Assembly: GCA_023388015.1 (NCBI GenBank)
Contig: JAEWHB010000051.1
Coordinates: 1-17,291, forward strand
Direction: 5' to 3'
Origin: Bacteroidota bacterium
GTDB lineage: Bacteria > Bacteroidota > Bacteroidia > Flavobacteriales > Weeksellaceae
DNA: 17,291 nt
The notes under the pieces were generated by a model. It was not told the origin of the DNA and made no database searches. It saw nothing but the letters and a program-made list of their open reading frames with translations. A program made the position numbers and the translations under genes. Positions 1-7,857 of this stretch are shown in pieces (within the stretch, counting starts at the first letter, position 1; every line of letters begins with the position of its first letter).

Positions 1-1598
1 TGGAATTTGTGATTTCTGACGAATTTAAATATTTTGAAACGCCACGCGAATTCGTTCAATCCTTGGAAAAAATCAAGGAGATTTCGGGTGTCCAAAACGA
101 TTACCAAAACTGGCAATACCTCAGCCAAAAAGACCTAAACCACCTGAGCGAACAACAAAAATCTGAAATTGAAAAGTTAAAATCGGAACATAAAATTATT
201 CCGAGAAGGCTTCAGGTAAAAGAAATCCTCAGCCGATATGAAACCATCGATGAAATTCTCGATAAAACGGTAACACAAGTAAAACCCGAGAAGACCTTAT
301 TTACAGAAAAACTGGACAAAGTTCTAATTCATCCGGTTTTGGGCTATCTGATTTTCTTTGCCCTTTTACTGTTGATTTTTCAGGCAATTTTTGCTTGGTC
401 GGGTCCTTTTATGGATTACATTGAAGAAGGATTTCTCTGGATTTCTCAAAAAGTAGGTGGTTGGCTTCCGCCCGGTCCTATCAACGGTTTACTCACCGAC
501 GGAATCATCGCCGGAATCAGTGGAATCGTGATTTTCATACCGCAGATTCTGATTCTTTTTTTCTTCATTTCAATTATGGAAGAATCAGGTTATATGAGCC
601 GCGTTGTGTATCTGATGGATCGCTGGCTGAAACCATTTGGTCTAAGCGGAAAAAGTGCTGTTCCTTTAATGTCCGGAGCCGCATGTGCCATTCCTGCAGT
701 GATGTCGGCCAGAAATATTGAAAACGATAAAGAACGATTGATTACCATTTTGGTAACGCCTTTTATGACTTGTTCTGCCCGCCTACCGATTTATGTGGTT
801 ATCATCGGACTGATTATTCCCGAGCAGAAATTTTTAGGATTCAATCTTCAGGGCATTGTACTTTTTGGGATGTACCTACTTGGCATTTTGGGTGCTTTGG
901 GAAGTGCATGGGTTTTGAAAAAAATTATAAAATCCTCATTCAAAAGTTATTTGGTTCTGGAACTTCCGACTTATAAAATGCCGGTTTGGCGAAATGTACT
1001 GATGACAGTTTGGGAGAAATCATCGGGATTCCTGATTGGTGCCGGAAAAATCATTCTTGCGATGAGCATCATACTCTGGGTTTTGGGAACTTTCGGAGTC
1101 GGCGAAAAATTTAACAATGCCGAAGAAATCGTAAAAACAGAAAATCCCGGTCTGACTGATGATGAATTGGAAAATGAAATTACAGCTTATAAACTCGAAT
1201 ATTCTTTCCTCGGATATATGGGACAAGCGATTGAACCCGTGATAGAGCCATTGGGTTATGACTGGAAAATGGGAATCGGGCTGATTTCATCTTTTGCGGC
1301 TAGAGAAGTTTTCGTAAGTACGATGGCAACGGTTTATTCGCTGGGTGAAACCGAGGATGAATTGACCATCAGAGAACGGATGGCAAAAGAAATAAATCCC
1401 AATACAGGACAGCCTTCCTATAACTTTGCTTCGGGAATTTCGCTTTTGCTTTTTTATGCTTTTGCGATGCAGTGTATGGCTACCATTGCGATTGTGAGAA
1501 AAGAAACCGATTCTTGGAAATGGACTTTTATCCAAATGATTTTCATGACCGGCCTGGCGTATTTTGCAGCGCTGATTGCTTATCAGTTTTTGAAATAA
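1..1598 (+). CDS. feoB: Ferrous iron transport protein B (FeoB), 3' part, N-terminal G domain outside window
   Basis: This is the transmembrane part of FeoB, the inner-membrane GTP-dependent Fe(II) importer. The frame is open to the left edge, and a GTG at 9 is only an internal valine codon. The real start and the GTPase domain (no GxxxxGKS is present here) therefore lie upstream. Counting from the GTG, the first ~105 residues are the soluble helical spacer and end of the G-domain region. Membrane segments begin near residue 108. The first Gate block is at about 217-262 (SGAACAIPAVMSARN, then TPFMTCSARLP) and the second is around 425-445 (SSFAAREVFVS). Cys226, Cys255 and Cys489 sit at positions typical of FeoB pores. 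The visible 529 residues fit a full protein of roughly 680-700. The next gene is a small FeoB partner 14 bases downstream. The family assignment is very secure. Confidence 0.97.
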   Translation, partial: EFVISDEFKYFETPREFVQSLEKIKEISGVQNDYQNWQYLSQKDLNHLSEQQKSEIEKLKSEHKIIPRRLQVKEILSRYETIDEILDKTVTQVKPEKTLFTEKLDKVLIHPVLGYLIFFALLLLIFQAIFAWSGPFMDYIEEGFLWISQKVGGWLPPGPINGLLTDGIIAGISGIVIFIPQILILFFFISIMEESGYMSRVVYLMDRWLKPFGLSGKSAVPLMSGAACAIPAVMSARNIENDKERLITILVTPFMTCSARLPIYVVIIGLIIPEQKFLGFNLQGIVLFGMYLLGILGALGSAWVLKKIIKSSFKSYLVLELPTYKMPVWRNVLMTVWEKSSGFLIGAGKIILAMSIILWVLGTFGVGEKFNNAEEIVKTENPGLTDDELENEITAYKLEYSFLGYMGQAIEPVIEPLGYDWKMGIGLISSFAAREVFVSTMATVYSLGETEDELTIRERMAKEINPNTGQPSYNFASGISLLLFYAFAMQCMATIAIVRKETDSWKWTFIQMIFMTGLAYFAALIAYQFLK

Positions 1599-1608
1599 CT
1601 TAACTTTG
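1576..1608 (+). promoter_or_regulatory. Possible internal promoter for the small FeoB partner (leaderless?)
   Basis: TAACTTTG at 1601-1608 is an exact match to the Bacteroidota -7 consensus TAnnTTTG. A TTG lies 22 bases upstream at 1576-1578, inside the feoB end. The motif ends only four bases before the ATG at 1613, so initiation from it would give a nearly leaderless mRNA. It may instead be chance, with the small gene simply read through from feoB. Confidence 0.3.
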
Positions 1609-1612
1609 CAGC

Positions 1613-1783
1613 ATGTTCTGGACAATAATTCAATATATATTTATCGCCGTGGTATTTGCAGTTGCGATTGGCTACATTGTACAAATGACAAGAGCTTCGT
1701 TGGGTTCTAAGAAATCCTGCGCCAAAGGTTGCGGATGTGACGAACCATCGGGAGTTAAAAACCCTGTTGAGGAAAAGAAATGA
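1613..1783 (+). CDS. Small FeoB-associated Cys-rich membrane protein (56 aa)
   Basis: This 56-codon ORF starts with ATG 14 bases after the feoB stop. Residues 4-24 form one hydrophobic membrane helix. A short basic stretch with a cysteine cluster follows (CAKGCGC: Cys36, Cys40, Cys42), then a charged tail ending in EEKK. This layout, one N-terminal helix plus a C-x3-C-x-C tail directly after feoB, matches the family named FeoB-associated Cys-rich membrane protein, which occurs in Firmicutes and Bacteroidota. By inference it binds iron or redox-senses at the FeoB channel, standing in for FeoC, but its biochemistry is not established. It is short enough to be missed by length-filtered gene calling. 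A terminator follows at 1826. The main uncertainty is the role, not the existence of the gene. Confidence 0.85.
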   Translation: MFWTIIQYIFIAVVFAVAIGYIVQMTRASLGSKKSCAKGCGCDEPSGVKNPVEEKK

Positions 1784-1825
1784 CTTTATTTCTAATTTAA
1801 TTCGAATTAAATGTAATCCAATAAA

Positions 1826-1851
1826 AAAGGACGACCTCAAAGTCGTCCTTT
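1826..1851. terminator. Bidirectional hairpin terminator between convergent genes
   Basis: A perfect 10-bp stem (AAAGGACGAC paired with GTCGTCCTTT) has a 6-base loop (CTCAAA). An A-run at 1823-1828 supplies a U-tract for the minus-strand transcript. The plus side has only a short T-run. It lies between the feoB operon and the convergent lipoprotein gene and probably stops both, with the minus-strand direction stronger. Confidence 0.8.
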
Positions 1852-1880
1852 ATGTTTAGTTATATGCTTTATTTCCGTTT

Positions 1881-2798
1881 TTAAGGAAGCTCTACTGGCA
1901 CATTGATTTGTCCGGCCGAAACCGTGATTTCCTCTCCCGGAACACCATTTGTAAATTTGGTAATGGTTCCGCTGAAATTTCCCAATACTCTCGCATTATC
2001 TCCCGTCGTTAACGCTGTAATATTTAGTATTACGGGCAGATATGTATCAGTTACAGCATTGTAATTTGTGTAAACGTCATTCGGATTGGTAGAAGAATCC
2101 AGATTTACTTTAAAAACCACTTGATTGGCTTCTGTGAAAGTACCTACAGAAATTCCACCCGGAATTGTGATGGACAAAGTTTGAATCTGAGTTGTATTTT
2201 GACCTTGAATAATCGCTGCTGTCTGAATTCCGGTTGCATGTGCTTCCCCACTAAAATCAAAAGGAGTTTCATTGAAATTAGCTTTCAACACACGATTTGA
2301 CGGTGGAGTTGGAGCGAACTCTATTGCCACAAAACTTCCATTTGTCAAAGTGCGTGATTCGCCCGAAACAACATTAAAGACAGTTCCAGAAAAGGTTCCT
2401 GTTACCAAACCTAGTCCATTATTAACTGCGGTAAGCGTAACGTTAAGTGGTAACAATTCTCCACTTGCACTTATATTTGTAAATACTCCTTCTGTACCCA
2501 AATTCATGGTAACCATCGCCCCTTGCTCCTGAGTGAAAACTCCAACTGACAAAGCGTTTGGCAATGTTATAACACTGGTTCGTCCAATTGTATTTTGCCC
2601 TTGGATCTGACTACTTTCTGTAGAAGAACTGGCAGATGTCACATCGCTAAAATCGGTAAATACACCATTAATATCCACTGTATAAGTACCTGTTTCGGTA
2701 GATGGCATAAACTCATCTCCCGGCGTAAAAAGCTCGCTGTCTGAACAACTCCATAAAAATCCCAGCAACAGAAACGAGAGCAAAAAATATTTATTCAT
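1881..2798 (-). CDS. Lipoprotein of unknown function with an internal duplication
   Basis: The 305-residue protein opens with a lipoprotein signal peptide (MNKYFLLSFLLLGFLWSC, lipobox LWSC, lipidated Cys18). The residues after the cysteine are SDSE, an acidic run resembling the flavobacterial signal that sends lipoproteins to the cell surface; surface exposure is inferred. The mature part consists of two homologous halves of about 130 residues. IQGQNT at 65-70 recurs at 197-202, SVGVFT at 84-89 recurs as SVGTFT, and GTFSGTV at 134-140 recurs as GNFSGTI. The composition is rich in Thr, Ser, Asn, Gly and Val with alternating hydrophobics, so mostly beta structure is expected. There are no cysteines after the lipobox and no catalytic motif is recognised. 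It lies 71 bases downstream of deoC on the same strand and is followed by the 1826 terminator. The function is unknown. Confidence 0.85.
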   Translation of the reverse strand: MNKYFLLSFLLLGFLWSCSDSELFTPGDEFMPSTETGTYTVDINGVFTDFSDVTSASSSTESSQIQGQNTIGRTSVITLPNALSVGVFTQEQGAMVTMNLGTEGVFTNISASGELLPLNVTLTAVNNGLGLVTGTFSGTVFNVVSGESRTLTNGSFVAIEFAPTPPSNRVLKANFNETPFDFSGEAHATGIQTAAIIQGQNTTQIQTLSITIPGGISVGTFTEANQVVFKVNLDSSTNPNDVYTNYNAVTDTYLPVILNITALTTGDNARVLGNFSGTITKFTNGVPGEEITVSAGQINVPVELP

Positions 2799-2869
2799 TT
2801 TATAATTTTTGATAAAATTAGAGAAATAACTTCAATTTAAACCAACGCAAAATAGGAAAAAGTATTGTA

Positions 2870-3613
2870 TCAATAACTTTGGTCGCCTGCATTTCCTGTT
2901 ACAATATTTCTGGCCGAAGAAGTCCCGATTCTTTTTACCCCAAGTTCGATCATTTTCTTGGCTTCTTCTTTGGATCGCACACCACCTGAAGCTTTTACAG
3001 AAAGGTTTCCGGCATTTTCAATCATCAACCCGATTACATGTTCATTGGCTCCGTTTGGTTCACCATTTAGCGTTTGGAAAAAGCCGGTCGATGATTTTAC
3101 AAATACATTTTCGGCTGGAAATTCGTGTAAATTTTTTTCAACAATATCACGAATCAAACGTGTAAGCCCAATAATTTCCTCATCAGTCAAGGCTACAGTT
3201 TCAATAATCCATTTGACGATTTTTTCATTTTTCAGACCAATTCGGGAACAAGTTTCGATTTCTTCCGAAACTTTTTCAATATTTCCATTTTTATATGCCC
3301 GATAATCCACCACGAAATCCAATTCATCGGCGCCATCTGCAATGGCTTTCTGTGCTTCAAAAATTTTGGCATTAAGTCCGCCGTTTCCTTCCGGAAAATC
3401 TATCACGGTTCCCAACTTCACATCTGATTTCAACTCATTGATCAACATACGAAGTGAATGAACATAATCCTGACGAACCATTACTGCAAAGAAGTCGTTT
3501 TCAACAGCTTCACGGGTCAATTTATGTACTTCTTCAAGCGTCTGTGAATCAGAAAGACCACTCTGTTTTGATGTCTTTAAATAAGTCGAATCCAAATAAT
3601 CTCCTAACCTCAT
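2870..3613 (-). CDS. deoC: Deoxyribose-phosphate aldolase
   Basis: DeoC cleaves 2-deoxyribose-5-phosphate to acetaldehyde and glyceraldehyde-3-phosphate in cytosolic deoxynucleoside catabolism. The 247-residue length and class I aldolase TIM-barrel motifs fit the family. These are DELD with Asp99 (matching the catalytic Asp102 of the E. coli enzyme), FVKSSTG with the Schiff-base Lys173, and VKASGGVRS with the second catalytic Lys207. The 34-residue spacing between the two lysines equals that of E. coli (167 to 201). GTVIDFPEG at 68-76 is also typical. The gene begins 24 bases after the preceding EEP-fold gene stops, on the same strand, so co-transcription is likely. A -7-like motif overlapping the upstream stop codon could also give it its own transcript. 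The other deo genes (deoA, deoB, deoD) are not in view. Confidence 0.95.
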   Translation of the reverse strand: MRLGDYLDSTYLKTSKQSGLSDSQTLEEVHKLTREAVENDFFAVMVRQDYVHSLRMLINELKSDVKLGTVIDFPEGNGGLNAKIFEAQKAIADGADELDFVVDYRAYKNGNIEKVSEEIETCSRIGLKNEKIVKWIIETVALTDEEIIGLTRLIRDIVEKNLHEFPAENVFVKSSTGFFQTLNGEPNGANEHVIGLMIENAGNLSVKASGGVRSKEEAKKMIELGVKRIGTSSARNIVTGNAGDQSY

Positions 3614-3632
3614 TTTAAGTTAATTTAGCCTA

Positions 3633-3640
3633 CAAAATTA
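3633..3640 (-). promoter_or_regulatory. Possible -7 element for deoC
   Basis: Read on the minus strand this is TAATTTTG, an exact TAnnTTTG match. It overlaps the stop codon of the upstream gene and sits 19 bases before the deoC ATG, a normal distance for this phylum. No TTG -33 element is seen at the right spacing, so support is partial. Confidence 0.3.
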
Positions 3641-4597
3641 ATAATTTAAAATGGCATAAACGGGAAAATGATCACTATATCCGCCAAGGTATTTTGTGCC
3701 GGCATAAGTTCGAAAGGGTGATCCTTTAAACCTCCTATCCCACTCTTGTACAGAATGATCATTGTAAATATGCGCTGACTGATAGTGTAAATCCCCTTCT
3801 TTTTCTTCCAAAAAAGATTTCGAAAATAATAACTGATCAAACAAAATCCACCTTCCTTCGTGTTTCAGACTGCCGGTTTTGTAAAGCATTCCCAGCATTG
3901 GATTAAACAATTCATCATTATAAAACTCTTTGTCTAAAGTCGTTTTCAAAATTTCCTGCGCATCCAAATCATTCGGATTTCCATTAAAATCACCCATTAC
4001 CAAAATTTGAGCGGCCGGATTGACTGCCAGAATTTCATTTACTTTCATTCTTATTTCAGCCAGAAAGTTATTTCTGAATTCCCGGTTTACGTCAATGTCA
4101 CGGCGTGATGGCAAATGAACCACAAAGATATGCAGTTGCTGATTTTCCATCTGAAATTTTGTATATAAGATATCTCTGGAATAATCGGTTGCGAAAAAAT
4201 CGGGCGGTTTGAGGTAAGTAAGCCGTATGGGTTCTGATTTTATCTCTTGAATCAGATCTTTCCGATACAAAAGCGCATTGTCAATTCCTCTTTCATCCAA
4301 AGAATCAAAATGAATGAAATCATAATTGTATTCTGCGAGATGTTCTGAATTAATCAAATCTTTCAAAACCGTATCGTTTTCAATTTCTGCTAAACCAATG
4401 AACAAAGGTGGCGCTCCCGTTTCTTTCATGCCAATTTCACTGATAACGCTACTGATTTTCCAAACTTTGTTTTCATATCGTTTTTGCGTCCACTTCCGAC
4501 TTCCCTCGGGCGTATATTCATTTTCGTACTTTTCAGGATCATCGGTTGTATCAAAGAAATTCTCGGTATTGTAAAATGCAATTGTTGCTGACTTCAT
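3638..4597 (-). CDS. Endonuclease/exonuclease/phosphatase-fold (EEP) hydrolase
   Basis: The 319-residue protein carries the EEP (DNase I-like) motif series in order. These are FYNTENFFD with Asn10, LAEIEN with the metal-binding Glu71 (or Glu73), VVHLPSRR with His161, VMGDFNGNP with Asp203 and Asn205, and GYSDHFPV with Asp309 and His310. All metal and catalytic residues are therefore present and the enzyme should be active. There is no signal peptide or membrane helix, so a cytoplasmic phosphoesterase is inferred. The substrate (nucleic acid, phosphoinositide-like or nucleotide) cannot be read from sequence. The EEP architecture with NTENFFD and RKWT near the N-terminus is common in Bacteroidota. 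The gene heads a minus-strand group with deoC 24 bases downstream. A poor -7-like TATTTTTA lies at 4622-4615. Confidence 0.9.
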   Translation of the reverse strand: MKSATIAFYNTENFFDTTDDPEKYENEYTPEGSRKWTQKRYENKVWKISSVISEIGMKETGAPPLFIGLAEIENDTVLKDLINSEHLAEYNYDFIHFDSLDERGIDNALLYRKDLIQEIKSEPIRLTYLKPPDFFATDYSRDILYTKFQMENQQLHIFVVHLPSRRDIDVNREFRNNFLAEIRMKVNEILAVNPAAQILVMGDFNGNPNDLDAQEILKTTLDKEFYNDELFNPMLGMLYKTGSLKHEGRWILFDQLLFSKSFLEEKEGDLHYQSAHIYNDHSVQEWDRRFKGSPFRTYAGTKYLGGYSDHFPVYAILNY

Positions 4598-4761
4598 AAT
4601 TAGGTTTAAAAATCTAAAAATAGAAAAAACCTTTTACAAAAAGAGTTTTCGTTTTCTTTCTTTACTTTTACATTATATTTTTTATCAGCTTTTGACTAAA
4701 TGAACTTGGAGGGACAATTCATCAAAACGGCAGATGAAAATTAAAATTCGGGGTGCAATAT

Positions 4762-4769
4762 TACATTTA
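4762..4769 (+). promoter_or_regulatory. Weak -7-like element ahead of the TRIC-channel operon
   Basis: TACATTTA differs from TAnnTTTG only in the last base and lies 26 bases before the ATG at 4796, a reasonable position. No -33 TTG was found. The 198-base divergent spacer 4598-4795 shows nothing else clear. Confidence 0.25.
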
Positions 4770-4795
4770 CAAAATAGGTAAGACAAGACTTTACT

Positions 4796-5401
4796 ATGGC
4801 CATTCAGTATATTTTTGAGATTATCGGAACCGTTGTTTTTGCGATTTCAGGTGCGCTTGCTGCCGATCATAAATCCGGAAAAGACTGGTTTGGAGTTACT
4901 TTCGTCGGGTTTATCACGGCCATCGGTGGCGGTAGTCTGCGCGATATGCTGCTGGGAAGTTATCCGCTCGTATGGATCAACGATGTGAATTTCATTTACG
5001 CCATCATTACCGGAATTCTGATTATGCGGTTTTCTTATAATTCGCTCGACAAATACCGGCGCGAACTATCTCTTTTTGATACCATGGGAATTGCACTTTT
5101 CACTGTTTTGGGAACCGAAAAAACAATCGAACTTGGTTTCCACCCAGTGATTGCGGCCATAATGGGAATGTTTTCCGCGGTGATGGGCGGTGTGATCCGA
5201 GACACGCTGACCAATGCAACGCCCGTAATTTTCCGAAAAGAAATTTATGCCACCGCTTGTCTTGCCGGAGCCACTTTATTCTTGATTTTATATAGCTTTG
5301 AAGTGCACAGAACCGTGAATTTCCTGATTTCAGGCGCTTTGATTATTACCATCAGATTATTGGCGGTTTATTATAAATGGAGTATTCCAAAATTCAAATA
5401 A
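4796..5401 (+). CDS. TRIC-type cation channel family protein (YicG/UPF0126)
   Basis: The 201-residue integral membrane protein is made of two homologous halves. Each carries the family signature: AIGGGSLRDMLLG at residues 42-54 and AVMGGVIRDTLTN at 128-140, each preceded by hydrophobic helices (for example 3-22, 33-48, 65-77). About seven membrane segments are expected. The signature and length match bacterial UPF0126/YicG proteins. Prokaryotic members of this group form trimeric cation channels related to animal TRIC proteins, so monovalent cation conductance across the inner membrane is inferred. The gene is the first of a compact plus-strand run, and the next gene starts two bases after or slightly inside its end. 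Older annotations of this family as a glycine transporter are not supported by anything visible here. Confidence 0.9.
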   Translation: MAIQYIFEIIGTVVFAISGALAADHKSGKDWFGVTFVGFITAIGGGSLRDMLLGSYPLVWINDVNFIYAIITGILIMRFSYNSLDKYRRELSLFDTMGIALFTVLGTEKTIELGFHPVIAAIMGMFSAVMGGVIRDTLTNATPVIFRKEIYATACLAGATLFLILYSFEVHRTVNFLISGALIITIRLLAVYYKWSIPKFK

Positions 5402-5403
5402 GT

Positions 5404-6345
5404 ATGTTAGAATTACCCGATAGAAATTACTGGTACGGTCGACTGGATGAAGAAGACGGCGAACTCGGACTACGCTGGCATCAAATCGTGAAACTGCGTT
5501 TGTTTTCTGAATTAAGTCCGAATTCCGATGATAAAATCGCGCTGCTCGGATTTTGTTCCGATGAAGGAGTCCGGACAAATAAAGGTAGAGTCGGTGCTAA
5601 AAATGCTCCGAATCAAATCCGCAAAGCTTTGTCTCATCTGCCCTTTCAACCGGGAAAACAAAAAGAAATCTATGATTTCGGGAATATTATGCTCGAAAAA
5701 GGCGACTTGGAATCCGCAAGAAATCAACAATCGGAATTGGTTTCTGAACTTTTGAAACACCAGTATTTACCGATTGTTTTGGGTGGCGGACACGAAACGG
5801 CATTGGGAAATTATCTCGGGATGACTCAAAAATTTGAAAAAATCGGAATTATCAATATCGATGCGCATTTTGATTTGCGGATTCCGGTGGAGAACAGTAC
5901 TTCCGGGACGCCTTTTTTTGAAATGGCTCATTTTTGTGCAGAAACCGGACGTGAGTTTCATTATTTCACAATCGGAATTCAGCCCAATGGCAATACCCAA
6001 GCGCTTTTCAAACGTGCCGAAGACTTAAATACACAAACTATATTGGCCGACGAAGTTCACATTGATTTGAATTTGGTTTTGCGTCGAATTGAAGATTTCG
6101 CCAAAGGTTTTGATGCCATTTACCTAAGTCTTGACTTGGACGTTTTGGACAATGCCTTTGCGCCTGGCGTGAGCGCGCCTACCGTAAACGGACTGACACC
6201 TTTTCAGGTAAAATCCATCATTCAAAAAGTAGTTCAAACGCGTAAATTGAAATTATTCGACGTAGTCGAACTAAATCCCGACTTTGACCGAGACAACAGA
6301 ACCGCTAAATTAGCTGCTCATTTTATTCAAGAAATTAGTTTATGA
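5404..6345 (+). CDS. hutG: Arginase/ureohydrolase-family enzyme, probably formimidoylglutamase
   Basis: The two-manganese ureohydrolase motifs are all present. Counting from the ATG at 5404, they are GGGHE (His130), DAHFDLR (Asp153, His155, Asp157) and SLDLDVLD (Asp244, Asp246). The length of 313 residues and the overall pattern (DEGVRTNKGRVGAKNAPNQIR near the start, ELNPDFDRDNRTAKLA near the end) are closest to formimidoylglutamase, which hydrolyses N-formimidoyl-glutamate to glutamate and formamide in histidine breakdown. No hutH, hutU or hutI is nearby, so the substrate could be another guanidino or amidino compound. An in-frame ATG at 5377 would add nine residues but overlaps the previous gene by 25 bases. 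I prefer 5404, two bases after that gene's stop. Neither start has a Shine-Dalgarno. The 3' end overlaps the next start as ATGA. Confidence 0.88.
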   Translation: MLELPDRNYWYGRLDEEDGELGLRWHQIVKLRLFSELSPNSDDKIALLGFCSDEGVRTNKGRVGAKNAPNQIRKALSHLPFQPGKQKEIYDFGNIMLEKGDLESARNQQSELVSELLKHQYLPIVLGGGHETALGNYLGMTQKFEKIGIINIDAHFDLRIPVENSTSGTPFFEMAHFCAETGREFHYFTIGIQPNGNTQALFKRAEDLNTQTILADEVHIDLNLVLRRIEDFAKGFDAIYLSLDLDVLDNAFAPGVSAPTVNGLTPFQVKSIIQKVVQTRKLKLFDVVELNPDFDRDNRTAKLAAHFIQEISL

Positions 6346-6884
6346 AAATCAGAAAAACCTTATTTATTTTAATTTTTGCTTTCGGCTGTATCCATTCTTT
6401 CGGACAAGAAGAATTCCAAATAAACAATACCACTTGGCAATTTGAATTGCCAGAAAATTTCTTTCGGGAAGATATCATTGAAAATTCCGATATCGATGGA
6501 AAGCTAACACATATTTTGGAATTGGTCACACCCGATTCGCCCGATATGAATTTTATGAGTGTGACAACCTATCCCAATTTCAATTATAAATTAATGTCGG
6601 CGGACGTTTATGCAAATTCTGTATTGAAATCGCTGAAAAATGATTTTCTGACAGATAATCTGGAAGCTGAAATGTACCTTGACAGGACTGAAATTGATGG
6701 AATTTCCTTTTATGTGATTCATTCAGATGTACGGGATCCTTTTCTTGAAGAACGATATATGGCGAGCGTTTATTTGGCTGAAATTGACGATAAAGAATTG
6801 AATATTACGATTTTATACGACAATGATGAAGACGGTTTTGCATTGGAAAATGCATTATTTAATTCTAAATTCACCCAACAATGA
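6342..6884 (+). CDS. Exported protein of unknown function, translationally coupled
   Basis: This 180-residue protein has a typical Sec signal peptide: a basic N-terminus (MKIRK), a hydrophobic core at about 6-19, and a likely cleavage after SFG before QEEF. Cys16 lies in the signal, but the surrounding residues (FAFGC) make a poor lipobox, so a periplasmic rather than lipidated product is more likely. The mature part has no cysteines, is acidic, and mixes short beta-like stretches (LTHILELVTP, ISFYVIHSDV, KELNITILYD) with helices. No enzyme motif is recognised. It overlaps the upstream and downstream genes by four bases each (ATGA), so it is translated together with the arginase-family gene and manA. 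That context does not reveal its job. Confidence 0.85.
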   Translation: MKIRKTLFILIFAFGCIHSFGQEEFQINNTTWQFELPENFFREDIIENSDIDGKLTHILELVTPDSPDMNFMSVTTYPNFNYKLMSADVYANSVLKSLKNDFLTDNLEAEMYLDRTEIDGISFYVIHSDVRDPFLEERYMASVYLAEIDDKELNITILYDNDEDGFALENALFNSKFTQQ

Positions 6885-7849
6885 ATTTATACCCGTTAAA
6901 ATTCAAACCGATTACACAATACCGAATTTGGGGCGGAAACAAACTAAATTTGGCGGTTTCGGCTGAACTTCAAATGGAAAATCTGGGCGAAATCTGGACA
7001 ATTTCATGTGTTTCAGAAAACATAAGCATTGTTGAAAACGGAGCATTGACCGGGAAAAACTTACAGGAACTCATTGAAGTTTATCAAGAAAAATTAGTTG
7101 GCAAGAAAGTCTGGGAAAAATTCGGAAAAGAATTTCCATTGCTGATAAAATTTATCGATGCCGCCCAACCGCTTTCGGTTCAGGTTCATCCCAATGATGA
7201 ACAAGCTCAAAAGTTGCATAATTCCTTCGGAAAATCGGAAATGTGGTACATTATGGAGGCCGAAAAAGACTCAGAACTCATCATCGGTTTTAAAGATGAC
7301 GTTTCAAAAGAAGATTATGAAAACCACTTGAAAAACGAATCGCTCGAAGAGATTCTGGGAAAAATTCCAGTTGAAAAAGGCGATGCAGTTTACATACCGG
7401 CAGGAAGAGTTCACGCCATAGGCGCAGGAATTGTTTTGGCAGAAATCCAACAAACTTCAGATGTTACCTATCGGATTTATGATTACAACCGGATTGACAA
7501 AGACGGCAAAAAACGCGAACTCCATACCGATTTGGCACTAAAAGCCATTGATTTCAATCCGATTGAAGAAATTAAAACACCTTATAAAACGATTGAAAAT
7601 CAGTTCAATTCATTACTCAAAACGCCTTATTTCGAGACCGAAATTTTCACTGGAAATCAGGAGTTTTACATCACTAAAAATGACGAAATGCGGATTTACA
7701 TCTGTACCGAAGGAAGTTGTAAATTTCAAACCCAAAACGGTGGAACTCAATTGGGAAAATACCAGAGTTTATTAATGCCAGCAGAAATTGGTTCTTACAA
7801 AATCATTCCTGAAGAGAATTCCACGTTGATAGAAGTGAAGTCACCTTAA
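6881..7849 (+). CDS. manA: Mannose-6-phosphate isomerase, class I
   Basis: The 322-residue cupin-type type I phosphomannose isomerase interconverts mannose-6-phosphate and fructose-6-phosphate, supplying GDP-mannose for glycans and exopolysaccharide. Zinc ligands are visible: Gln101 and His103 in SVQVHPND, Glu120 in GKSEMWYI, and His178 in IPAGRVHAIG. The catalytic Arg198 lies in TYRIYDY. The N-terminus (PLKFKPITQYRIWGG) and the GEIWTIS block are characteristic of the short bacterial form of about 300-325 residues. It is translationally coupled to the preceding exported protein (ATGA overlap), and an AT-rich membrane protein gene starts nine bases after its stop. No GDP-mannose pathway partners (manB, manC) are in the window. 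Confidence 0.95.
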   Translation: MNLYPLKFKPITQYRIWGGNKLNLAVSAELQMENLGEIWTISCVSENISIVENGALTGKNLQELIEVYQEKLVGKKVWEKFGKEFPLLIKFIDAAQPLSVQVHPNDEQAQKLHNSFGKSEMWYIMEAEKDSELIIGFKDDVSKEDYENHLKNESLEEILGKIPVEKGDAVYIPAGRVHAIGAGIVLAEIQQTSDVTYRIYDYNRIDKDGKKRELHTDLALKAIDFNPIEEIKTPYKTIENQFNSLLKTPYFETEIFTGNQEFYITKNDEMRIYICTEGSCKFQTQNGGTQLGKYQSLLMPAEIGSYKIIPEENSTLIEVKSP

Positions 7850-7857
7850 AATTTGAT

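Noticed and set aside
1020..1226. Minus-strand ORF inside feoB
   Set aside because: It is a shadow frame of a clearly conserved membrane protein and has no start context.
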